A stretch of DNA of 21,152 nt from Neoconidiobolus thromboides FSU 785. Taxonomy: Eukaryota; Entomophthoromycota; Entomophthoromycetes; Entomophthorales; Neoconidiobolaceae. The translations under genes were made by a program, and so were the position numbers. The stretch spans positions 1 to 21,152 of the forward strand of contig MU626545.1 in the NCBI GenBank assembly GCA_025603075.1, in the 5' to 3' direction. The notes beneath the pieces were generated by a model, which saw nothing but the letters and a program-made list of their open reading frames with translations, was not told the origin of the DNA and ran no database searches. This document shows, one piece after another, positions 1-7,552 of this stretch. The number at the start of each line of letters is the position of its first letter. Position 1 is the stretch's first letter.

Positions 1-51
1 ATAAGTAAAAAAGAAATCACTCAATCTAATTATTGCTATTTGAAATTAAAA

Positions 52-69
52 TTATTACTCTGGAAGTAA
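52..69 (+). promoter_or_regulatory. conserved 18-bp upstream element, gene-1 copy
   Basis: These 18 bases (TTATTACTCTGGAAGTAA) occur identically upstream of the paralogous gene at the other end of the window (19361-19378, opposite strand). Both copies lie 58 to 59 bases before the start codon. The core is a nearly perfect palindrome, TTACT and AGTAA flanking CTGGA. The bases just downstream (77-128) differ much more between the two genes, so this block looks selectively retained. A transcription-factor site is an inference. Confidence 0.5.
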
Positions 70-128
70 CACCATTAATTTGTCGATAATTAATCTATAT
101 AATATATAAATACCCCAAGTAATTAATA

Positions 129-860
129 ATGAACTCAACTTTATTTTTAGTTGTATTCTCTACTTTGACAAGCACCATTACAGCTTTATCCGGTTCTGGT
201 GCAATTACTACTCATCCCTTTCAAGCACAAAGATCCATTCTTGAAACATCCCAAGTAGCTTGTGGTATTCCAGCATCTCAAATGAACCTTGATAGAGTTA
301 CTGCAGTACAAGGTTTAGACAAATCTCAATGTGGTACCTGCTTAAAAGTAACCTCAAAACAAAATGGTCTTGTATTATATATTGTTGCTGTTGATATTGG
401 TGGACAAGGTTTGGATATGAATACTGTAGCATTTTCACAACTATCAGATGGTGAAACTACTGGCCATGTTGATGTAACTTGGGAATCTACCGATGCTGGT
501 AAATGTGCTGGTGTAATTTTTAGTGGTGATAGTTCGTTACCTGGTATGCGTACCCAACCTGAAAGCAGTAGTAACCCTAGTAATCCAAGTCACATAGGCT
601 ACTCGGTTAAATCTGAAGATGGAAGTAATGATAGTGTCAAAGATCAAGTAAAGTTAAAACAAACCACAAAATATAACGAACTGGTTACTGCAGTTCCAAG
701 TTCAAATACAGAACCAACAGATGAATGTGGAGATGGTATCTATAGAATGTGTATTTCTGATAAGCGATATGTTACATGTGTTTACAAACAAAGATTTATT
801 GAATCTTGCAATCCAGCATTAACATGTCAAAATGCAGGCAATGCAATTCAGTGTGTTTAA
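129..860 (+). CDS. secreted expansin/RlpA-like double-psi beta-barrel protein with C-terminal cysteine module
   Basis: A 243-residue secreted protein without introns. Residues 1 to about 20 are a hydrophobic signal peptide ending ITALSG. Residues 38-130 resemble the double-psi beta-barrel of expansin, barwin and RlpA-like proteins, with C45, C68, C71 and C126 and the central VAVDIGGQGLDMNTVAF stretch, where expansins carry the HFDL-type aspartate. A Ser/Asn-rich linker (131-198) follows. Residues 199-243 form a six-cysteine module (C200, C208, C217, C227, C233, C242) resembling small fungal carbohydrate-binding modules such as CBM19. The likely role is loosening or binding cell-wall polysaccharide outside the cell; no enzymatic activity is shown. 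The ATG is the first in frame, and an AATAAA lies at 920-925. A paralogue sits at 18541-19302. The barrel assignment is fairly secure, the binding-module assignment less so. Confidence 0.85.
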   Translation: MNSTLFLVVFSTLTSTITALSGSGAITTHPFQAQRSILETSQVACGIPASQMNLDRVTAVQGLDKSQCGTCLKVTSKQNGLVLYIVAVDIGGQGLDMNTVAFSQLSDGETTGHVDVTWESTDAGKCAGVIFSGDSSLPGMRTQPESSSNPSNPSHIGYSVKSEDGSNDSVKDQVKLKQTTKYNELVTAVPSSNTEPTDECGDGIYRMCISDKRYVTCVYKQRFIESCNPALTCQNAGNAIQCV

Positions 861-861
861 T

Positions 862-893
862 CTATATCATCTATATCATCTATATCATCTATA
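862..893 (+). repeat. 9-bp tandem repeat in 3' UTR
   Basis: Three perfect copies of CTATATCAT and a partial fourth begin one base after the stop codon of the first gene. The minus-strand paralogue lacks them, so they arose after the duplication. They lie between the stop and the AATAAA at 920, hence probably within the 3' UTR. Confidence 0.8.
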
Positions 894-1161
894 GTATTCT
901 ATTTTGGCAATTGATTTGCAATAAAAAAATTAATGTTAGCTATTGAGTAATTTCAATATAACTAATATTAATTGTGTTATTTGAAATATTAATAAAACTC
1001 TGAACAGTGACTTTAAGATGACTTAATAAACAATTAATATACTATAGGTATCATATTTATACTCCTAATATAAGTTAATTAAAATAAGCGCTGTTGATAC
1101 ATTCAGTTTTTTAAATAGAAAGATGTGTAACTTTACGACTAAGTTTAAAAGAAATATTTGA

Positions 1162-1252
1162 GGATGTCTTTTTGATTTCACCGTTTTTTCCATTTTAAAT
1201 GACATTAAGTGTAAAAAATGCTAGTAAATTTCAAACAAAAAAAGATAATCCC
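1162..1252 (+). mobile_element. MITE-like short element, copy A (degenerate)
   Basis: This copy starts GGATGTCTTTTTGATTTC and ends AAAAAGATAATCCC. It keeps the family order: TTTTTTCCATTTT, a central AAGTG-like segment, GCTAGTAAATTTC, an A-run, then a terminal CCC. It is more diverged than the copies at 11146 and 16849, so it is probably old. Confidence 0.5.
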
Positions 1253-1726
1253 TGTTCATTTTTTAATATCAAAACTTGAATTATAATCTTATGTTTTTAC
1301 TAGGTTTATTTTTATTTCTATACTACTCTACTAAAAGTAATTTCTGATATAAATTTAAATAATTGCTATATTAACCTTTAAAGTATATATTTTATCATAA
1401 GAGTAAACATTACCCAAATAGTTTTTAGCTATCTTTTCATCTCCTCAAATATTCCTTTTAAATCTATATAATATTGAGTTATCTAATAGAGTAATAAATT
1501 AATTACATTGATTACTTATCCTTAATGGCGTTTTTCTTGATACTATTTTAAATATTTATTTTATTTAAAGTGTAATTAAATTGATATAATCAATTCCCAC
1601 TTAATATATTTTTTGTATCAAAATAAAACACTATTAAAACGATTTAATAGGCATTTTTATTATATATAACAAGCTTATCATATTTGACTTATTGTATTTG
1701 AAAGTAAAAATTGTCGAATATCATAT

Positions 1727-1818
1727 GGGAGTGTTTTCTTTGGCTTTATTACTTTTTCCACTTTTTAAGCCCTATTTGGGCGGAAAAATTGTTAGTAAAA
1801 TTCTTAAATGTAAAAAAA
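1727..1818 (+). mobile_element. MITE-like short element, copy B (right end lost)
   Basis: It starts GGGAGTGTTTTCTTTGGC and continues with ACTTTTTCCACTTTTTAAG, then GTTAGTAAAATTCTTAAATG, matching the copies at 11146 and 16849 closely. The right terminal repeat (A-run then CATCCC) is missing after the A-run at about 1818. ATAT precedes the left end. Confidence 0.65.
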
Positions 1819-2017
1819 TTAAAGCAATGTAAATAACAACAAATGATAAATAGAACTTATTATATTATTAAAAATTAAACATTAATTTCAAATATATATA
1901 TCTAAACAGTATTAAAATCTGAATACTTTCCTAAAAAACTCGATCTCTATATATAAAAATAATGAACAAATAAATAAAACGAAAAATAACACTTGATTCC
2001 AGTATACTAATATACTA

Positions 2018-2122
2018 ATATGGGGATGTGTTTTTCTGTTTAAGAATTTACTAACAAATTTTCCGCTTAAATAGCGCTTAAAAAATAGAAAAAATAATGA
2101 AGTTAAAAAAACACTCCCATAT
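2018..2122 (-). mobile_element. MITE-like short element, copy C (inverted, complete)
   Basis: The complete element in reverse orientation. The outer bases read ATATGGGGATGTG at one end and CACTCCCATAT at the other, so the ends are inverted repeats with an ATAT possibly duplicated at the insertion site. Internally it reads, on the minus strand, TTTTTTAAGCGCTATTTAAG then GTTAGTAAATTCTTAAAC. It lies 200 bases from copy B in the opposite direction. An 85-codon open frame across it (1912-2169, minus strand) is a by-product of the repeat. Confidence 0.7.
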
Positions 2123-3147
2123 CCTTTTTTATATTTAACATAATTTGTGAAACTTGAAAATGAGCTCAATTAATTTAAATTTTTATTTAAATATATTTAT
2201 AATATAATTTAATAGATAGTTTCATATGGTTCAACAATAGCCTAAAATAATGCAGGTAGGTAGCTTAATATTGCTTAAAAAATAAATAGTAAACATTTTG
2301 TATGATAAGATAACTTGAAATTTAGTCATTCTTAAGTTGAAAAAACGAGAAAAAAAGCCAAAGTGTGTAACTTTTTGGCTTAGTATATTTTAGTTCCATT
2401 TGTCCAAATCTAGAATTTCTATTATTCTACGCTTCAGTTAAGAGCCATTTTTCTAACAGTTCCAAGTCATTATTTTTGTTTAGTTTTAAAAATAGTAAAA
2501 TAGTAATAAATAATAATATATGCAATTAACAAATAATTCAATATTTGAAATTTTAAACTTACAATTTTATTGAACTTATTTGATAATATCGAATCTTGAT
2601 AATAGTTTTAATTGATTAAAGGAATACATCTGGATAAACTAGGAAAATTTACTACAAACATACAAACTTGTAACAATAAAGTCCAAAATAAATTAGGGTT
2701 AAAGAATAACGGGGGAATTAAACAGTTCATTGGCTACATTTGTCTTAACTAAGCCATTGCTTATTGCTTAAAAAACTTATGCTAGCCAATCAAAGTGAAT
2801 AAATATACCAAATGTAACAATTCATGATTTTCAACAGTAGAAACCAAAATGCATAAAAAATTGATTCTTTCTTTTTATATATTTTATAAAAAAAAACTGA
2901 TAACTTTTCATAACTGAATATAACATTTTTGTGTTTTAAACTTTAAGTTAAATAATTTTTTAAAGCTTTCAATTGTTCAATCTGGCTAAATTTTTAATAC
3001 TTTTATTATTTTCTTCTTCTTCAATACAAAGTAAAGATAATTTAAAATCAAAGTTAAGCTCAATACTCTATTTTTAATAACAACTTATATCAATAAACTC
3101 AAACAAACTTATAAATCAATTTTAAACCCGTATCAATTTCAATCAAT

Positions 3148-3949
3148 ATGATGATAGCTAATAATAATAGTAGTAGTAGTGATGAGAGTATAATACCACC
3201 GTTAAATAAGATGGCTTCTATGTCTTCAATGAAGTTTTACAATGAAAACTTAAATGAAACATTAGCCATCTGTTATTTAAAACGTGCTAACGAATCTAGT
3301 CACCATCGTTATTGTTACTCACGTAAGTAGAAAAATAAATCATTTGGTTAGTTCAAGATATCAATGTATCTAATATTTATTAATAGTCGCGGACGCAGTA
3401 CCGTGGTGGGTTTGACGTGACTACTATTGACCAAATTCCACCGGATGAAACTCAAGAGTTAGCTAAGCCATCGATTGCTAAGTTAGGTAAATCCTTGGCC
3501 AAAATGATACTCCCAAAGATTTCACCTGACGCTTATTTAACCATTATCTCTCGATCCAATGACCAATTACGCCCCAACCTTTGGTCTGGTTTTACTACCA
3601 ATTCTACCCTCTTCTTTCAACCACCTTGCTTTGATACTTGGGCGGATGAAGACTTTCGTACTTGGTAAATTATTTATAGGTGAAGTATTAATGGACTAAT
3701 TAGGATTTTTAGTATCACCGCCATTTTAGAATTAGCAGAAAACCAATTGAATTGTGAAAAGATTGTGGTTTGTGTGCATAAAGACTCGCCTGATATTGGT
3801 AAGTTTTTATTTATAGCATTTTAATTTTAATAATTTAATATTTTTTAGCTGATCTTATTAAGGCCCTTTTTTATGTTGGTTTTCAATCTGTTCATCCTAG
3901 CGTCTATAATCAATCTAAAGAGTATCTTTTGATTAGTTATGCCCTTTGA
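3148..3949 (+). CDS. OAZ1: ornithine decarboxylase antizyme, with programmed +1 frameshift
   Basis: Antizyme binds ornithine decarboxylase, blocks it and delivers it to the proteasome, lowering polyamines. Four exons are seen: 3148-3322, 3387-3664, 3713-3798, 3849-3949, with introns of 64, 48 and 50 bases. In frame 0 the first exon plus exon 2 ends ..PWWV then TGA at 3413-3415. Skipping one base (T3413) continues as DVTTIDQIP.. and reaches the antizyme core: FQPPCFDTWADEDFRT, then AILELAENQLNCEKIVVCVH, then ADLIKALFYVGF, ending LLISYAL. The exons total 640 bases; minus the skipped base this is 213 codons exactly, giving 212 residues (human antizyme is about 228). The start is the first ATG of an ATGATG pair. 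Intron 2 could instead end at 3703, adding three residues; the branch-like ACTAAT at 3695-3700 favours 3712. Family assignment is strong; the exon ends are predicted. Confidence 0.88.
3404..3416 (+). promoter_or_regulatory. antizyme +1 ribosomal frameshift site
   Basis: Frame 0 reads TGG TGG GTT TGA C; the +1 frame reads on from GAC GTG ACT. A UGA stop directly after the slippery codon is the hallmark of antizyme recoding, and the vertebrate equivalent is TGG TGC TCC TGA T. Known family behaviour is that polyamines increase shifting, which closes a feedback loop. The codon before the stop here is GTT, which overlaps TTT in the +1 frame. Confidence 0.82.
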
Positions 3950-4272
3950 GTTGTTCATTACGATGGAATTTTAATCTTTTTATTTCTTTATCTTGCTTCT
4001 TTTTCAAAGCTTATATTAAAGTCATCTTTTATCTAAATTTTTTTTTTGAAGCTTATCAAATTTTTAGATCTTTTTTTTTTTATCAGATTCGTTTTGAAAC
4101 TTTAAAATAAAAAAATGCTTTTTTAGAAGTATAGTTTATTATTAAAATGATTGAAAATAACATCAAACAAAAATATTTTATTTACTAAAAATATACAAAG
4201 TTAATTTTATAAATAATAAAAAATACAAGTTTAAAATTTCCATCCCAATCTAGTTCCCAATTCTCCCCATTT
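3950..4272. other. convergent 3' intergenic region
   Basis: 323 bases between two converging genes, dominated by T- and A-runs. AATAAA at 4106-4111 could serve the antizyme transcript, and TTTATT at 4177-4182 (AATAAA on the minus strand) could serve the minus-strand gene. No coding sequence or structured RNA was recognised. Confidence 0.5.
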
Positions 4273-5466
4273 TCACTGTCTTAGATTTAAATTCATGTTA
4301 AAATTCAACCCTTGATTTATAGCTAACGGTGGGGGTAATTGTAATTCATTACTATTTCCAGCTTCTTCTATTGAAAACTGATGATATTGATTATTCGAAT
4401 TATCTCCACTTAAAAAATATGAATTAGCATTAGAGATGGGTAATGGAATCGAATTCAAACTCGGTAATGAAAGTGAATTAAAGCCCACCGCATTAAAATA
4501 TTTATTATTTGCTGATGATGAAGATGAGATAGTATTAGATGGTGGTAACCGGTTACTTGATGAATTAAAACCAAATGTAGTATATTGTTTATAAGCACTA
4601 ATAGTAGTTGATTCTGGATAATACATTGGCTTATTTGAAATTGATTGTGGTGGAAGTGAAAGTGGAAGCTGTGATAGATTAGGTAAAAAAGTAGTCATAC
4701 TTTTGTTTATATTGGTGTTGTTATTAAAATCATTGTTATTATTATCATTATTAATAACAGTACTTTGACTATGACTTTGGGTAAAATTCTTACTCATCAC
4801 TCTACTTTTTTTCATAAGTAATTCCGTACTCGTTTTAAAATATTTAGGAATAAGGTGATAAAAATAAGCCCTTGAAATATCAATTAGACCCTTCTGTTTT
4901 AACTCAAGATAAATTCGACTTTTTGGCTTTAATAAAAAATAACATGGAACTTTTTCACCATTCCAAGAACATTTTTTTTTTAAATTTAATTCTGATTGTT
5001 TAATCATATATTCTAATACTTTTTTATCCAATATTTTAACACCTTTTTTTTTCTTTTTGATTACATTTGTGCTACTTATTGAAGTAGAATATCTTTTTTC
5101 TTTTTGAATTTTAATAGCCGAAGTATATTGTCCATTAGAAAACTCAAATCCCAAAGTGTTTAATTGATTTCGTGAAAATAAGCCAGCTACTAAGGCTAGG
5201 ATATTACTTTTATATTTGCTTTGATTTTGACTATGTAATTCATATACCCTATTAACTAATTCATTTAACATCAATACTGATTTTTCAAAATTTAATTTGG
5301 GTAATATTGTCATTATGTTTTCAATTCTTGGCTTCACTTTCTTAATAGGTTTGGAAAGTGTTGGTGCTATAGCCTTGGGATTATTGTTAGGTTGAGCTAT
5401 AATTGTATTTTCCATTATTGAAATTAAATTGTTGAAACTGAAAGAATAAAATTGAACTGTGCTCAA
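4273..5466 (-). CDS. unrecognised protein with one copy of a ~75-residue paralogous module
   Basis: 397 residues from the first ATG; a second ATG at residue 18 (position 5415) begins MENTIIAQPNNN and may be the true start, because the neighbouring paralogue begins in a similar way. Residues 48-122 form a helical-looking module (LNFEKSVLML, then ILALVAGLFSRNQLNTLGFE, then FSNGQYTSAIKIQ) that the neighbour carries twice. A Lys-rich stretch (137-149) follows, then residues about 160-225 with KPKSRIYLELK and SRAYFYHLIPKYFK, a possible second domain absent from the neighbour. The C-terminal 170 residues are low-complexity Asn/Ser-rich. There is no signal peptide or membrane segment. The basic and Asn-rich character suggests a nuclear or DNA-binding protein, which is only inference. 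It lies 96 bases downstream of its paralogue on the same strand, which suggests tandem duplication. Confidence 0.72.
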   Translation of the reverse strand: MSTVQFYSFSFNNLISIMENTIIAQPNNNPKAIAPTLSKPIKKVKPRIENIMTILPKLNFEKSVLMLNELVNRVYELHSQNQSKYKSNILALVAGLFSRNQLNTLGFEFSNGQYTSAIKIQKEKRYSTSISSTNVIKKKKKGVKILDKKVLEYMIKQSELNLKKKCSWNGEKVPCYFLLKPKSRIYLELKQKGLIDISRAYFYHLIPKYFKTSTELLMKKSRVMSKNFTQSHSQSTVINNDNNNNDFNNNTNINKSMTTFLPNLSQLPLSLPPQSISNKPMYYPESTTISAYKQYTTFGFNSSSNRLPPSNTISSSSSANNKYFNAVGFNSLSLPSLNSIPLPISNANSYFLSGDNSNNQYHQFSIEEAGNSNELQLPPPLAINQGLNFNMNLNLRQ

Positions 5467-5562
5467 AATAAATAAAAATAGAGTTGTTTAAAAAATTATG
5501 CTTAAAATTGGACACCCTCTTTGCAAATTATGAAATTTAATTGGTTGCTTCATCTGAATTTG

Positions 5563-7125
5563 TCATCTTTGTTGGTGTAATGAAGTGTTAATAATATTTA
5601 TATTATTAATAGTAGAAATAATTTCATTATTATTATTATTATTATTATTACTGTTATTATTATTATTAGTAATAACATCAGTAGTGATAATATCGTTATT
5701 ACTTGAAACTATAGAATTAGATTGATTCTTATTGTTATTTTCATTATTGATAATGGTAGTACTAGTATTAGTTGAATTAATATTATTTCTATTATCATTA
5801 TTACTAGTTAAAATCATAGGAGTAATAACATTATAATTATTATCATTAACAACACTATTATATTCTCTTACTGAATTGGAATATTTTAATAGTACTAATT
5901 TTTTAAATAAACAATTCTCAATTTTTTGCTTCTTATTTAATGTATCATCACTATCTACATCCAACCCAAAACTTGCTTCCTTGTTCATTGAACTATTTTC
6001 TCTTTTATTTAATAACAATTTTTTTTCTTTATTCTGCTTAATTTCAATCTCAAAAACAAATTCCTTTTCAGCCTGAATTTTCTTTGCTTGTGTATATTGA
6101 GCATTAGAAAACTCAAAACCTAATTGATTTAGTTGATTTCTTTTAAAACTATCCGCTAACAAAGCCAAAAAACTAGCTTTAAATATCATCTTACATTGAC
6201 AATGAAATTGATAAACTCGGTCCACTACACCTTCAATTAATTTGATTATTTTTTCAATATCTAATCGATCAATAATTTCCGCCACATTTTTCAATGTATC
6301 TTTCTTTTTTTTGATTTTATTACTTTGATGAGATTGATATTCTATATATTTTTTATCTAAAGCAATTTTTTTAGCTTCGGTATATTGATAATTGGAAAAT
6401 TCAAACCCTAAGTCAACTAGTTGAGTTCTAGAAAATAAACCCGCAACTAACGAGAGAATATTACTTTTAAATATCGTTTGGGAATGAAAAGTATGAATTC
6501 GGATTAATATTGAATTTAAGATAGTAAGCGATTTTCCAAGATTTAGAGATGGAAAGATGTTTAATATATTTTCTTCTCGATTTCGATTACCACGACGTTT
6601 ACGTTTAGTAGGGGATTTTAGAGTTATCAATTGATCGATATTGAGTGTTTGGGTTGAGTTGGGAAATTCTGAATTATTATTAGGTGGGTCAACTTGATTT
6701 ATTGTTTCTGTTTCTGCAATTGAGTTATTAGTCATGATTTTTCGAAGTATTTCTGTTGTAGAATTGAGTTGATAAGATTGATTTGATATCTCTTTTTCTT
6801 GGAATCTATTTTTTATTATATTTGTTGAAGTTGTTTCAACTATATCAGCAGTTTGCTCAGGTTGATCCGATATTTCTGTTTCTTCGGTTGTGTTGGTTAT
6901 TGTAATTTTTGAAGGCACTTTTGTTGTTTCATTACTTTTCTCATTCCCATTTACTAAGGTTATTTCTTGAATTATATTAATTGTTGGGGGGACCTCTGTT
7001 ATATCGTTGGATTTATTGATTTCCTCTGTTATCTCTGTTTCTTTGATTGCTCCATTAGCTTGTTTAGATTGACCTGTTAATTCTAATGCTATATCTGGAT
7101 TGTCGATTGTGATTGAAGTATCCAT
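5563..7125 (-). CDS. unrecognised protein with two copies of the ~75-residue module
   Basis: 520 residues, no introns seen. Residues 29-161 are Thr/Glu/Asn-rich and consist of about five degenerate units of 24 to 28 residues, each starting near an E-T-E-I-like motif. KRKRRGNRNR at 174-183 looks like a nuclear localisation signal. The module found in the neighbouring paralogue occurs twice: residues 186-258 (SNILSLVAGLFSRTQL, GFEFSNYQYTEAKKI) and 281-354 (FLALLADSFKRNQL, GFEFSNAQYTQAKKI). The C-terminal 100 residues are Asn-rich, encoded by AAT-type microsatellite. It lacks the KPKSR..IPKYFK region of the neighbour. It is divergent from PIGU, whose ATG is 427 bases away. Real gene status rests on the long open frame and the conserved modules; the function is unknown. 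Confidence 0.72.
   Translation of the reverse strand: MDTSITIDNPDIALELTGQSKQANGAIKETEITEEINKSNDITEVPPTINIIQEITLVNGNEKSNETTKVPSKITITNTTEETEISDQPEQTADIVETTSTNIIKNRFQEKEISNQSYQLNSTTEILRKIMTNNSIAETETINQVDPPNNNSEFPNSTQTLNIDQLITLKSPTKRKRRGNRNREENILNIFPSLNLGKSLTILNSILIRIHTFHSQTIFKSNILSLVAGLFSRTQLVDLGFEFSNYQYTEAKKIALDKKYIEYQSHQSNKIKKKKDTLKNVAEIIDRLDIEKIIKLIEGVVDRVYQFHCQCKMIFKASFLALLADSFKRNQLNQLGFEFSNAQYTQAKKIQAEKEFVFEIEIKQNKEKKLLLNKRENSSMNKEASFGLDVDSDDTLNKKQKIENCLFKKLVLLKYSNSVREYNSVVNDNNYNVITPMILTSNNDNRNNINSTNTSTTIINNENNNKNQSNSIVSSNNDIITTDVITNNNNNSNNNNNNNNEIISTINNINIINTSLHQQR
5623..5667 (-). repeat. trinucleotide (AAT) microsatellite encoding polyasparagine
   Basis: The plus strand reads mostly ATT in tandem, broken by an ACTGTT pair. 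In the minus-strand gene it is read as AAT and gives a run of Asn near the C-terminus. Repeats of this type slip in length between strains. Confidence 0.7.
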
Positions 7126-7552
7126 TCCTCATAAAATTCGTTATTATATGTTATATTGTTTTTTTACAATTAAAAAATTAGAAAATTAAAAAGAGATGAA
7201 TAAAAATCTTAATTCCTTTAAAATATTGAATGAGATTCTATATCATGTTTTTAGTATGAATTGAAGATTAGCTTTTGATAATTTTCAAAAGAAATGCATC
7301 TAAAGTTATAAAAGGACAAAACGTTAATAAAAATAAGTTTATTTTGAGTTAATATTAAATTGATTATAAATGTATATAAACTATATTCACTTTAATTAAA
7401 TGACATTACAACTAATCATCACTTTTTAATAACTGAATATTATTGGTTCTGAGAAAGTTAATGAGTAATCAAAAAAGTAGTAAAAGCAATATGTAAAAAG
7501 ATTAAAACAACTTTTTTATTATTATTATTATTTTCAATAAATAGTAAAAAAG
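7126..7552. promoter_or_regulatory. bidirectional promoter region
   Basis: 427 bases between two divergent start codons, so it must hold the promoters of both PIGU and the minus-strand module gene. It is AT-rich, with a T-run followed by ATT repeats at about 7511-7534 just before the PIGU ATG. No specific binding site was recognised. Confidence 0.45.

Larger units (their letters stand above)
861..3147. other. gene-poor intergenic region with repeats
   Basis: About 2.3 kb of AT-rich DNA with no convincing coding sequence on either strand. It contains the 3' UTR of the first gene, including CAATTGATTTG at 908-918, which also occurs downstream of the paralogue at 18501-18511. It also holds three copies of a short inverted-repeat element (1162-1252, 1727-1818, 2018-2122). 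An inverted pair ATTGGCTA and TAGCCAAT lies at 2729-2736 and 2783-2790. The last 150 bases contain a pyrimidine-rich tract near 3009 and are the likely antizyme promoter and 5' UTR. Confidence 0.6.

Noticed and set aside
859-893. CRISPR-like direct repeats
   Set aside because: The 9-base copies are head-to-tail without spacers, in a eukaryotic genome; this is an ordinary tandem repeat.
1912-2169. 85-codon open frame on the minus strand
   Set aside because: It runs across copy C of the short inverted-repeat element; its peptide simply translates the repeat, and no homologous domain is visible.
2221-2245. tRNA-like GGTTCAA box
   Set aside because: No matching A box or acceptor stem could be placed around it.
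3417-3668. Independent gene starting at GTG
   Set aside because: It is exon 2 of antizyme in the shifted frame; the upstream exon and recoding site explain it better.
5876-6076. 66-codon open frame on + inside the 520-residue gene
   Set aside because: It is the antisense shadow of a Lys-rich coding stretch.
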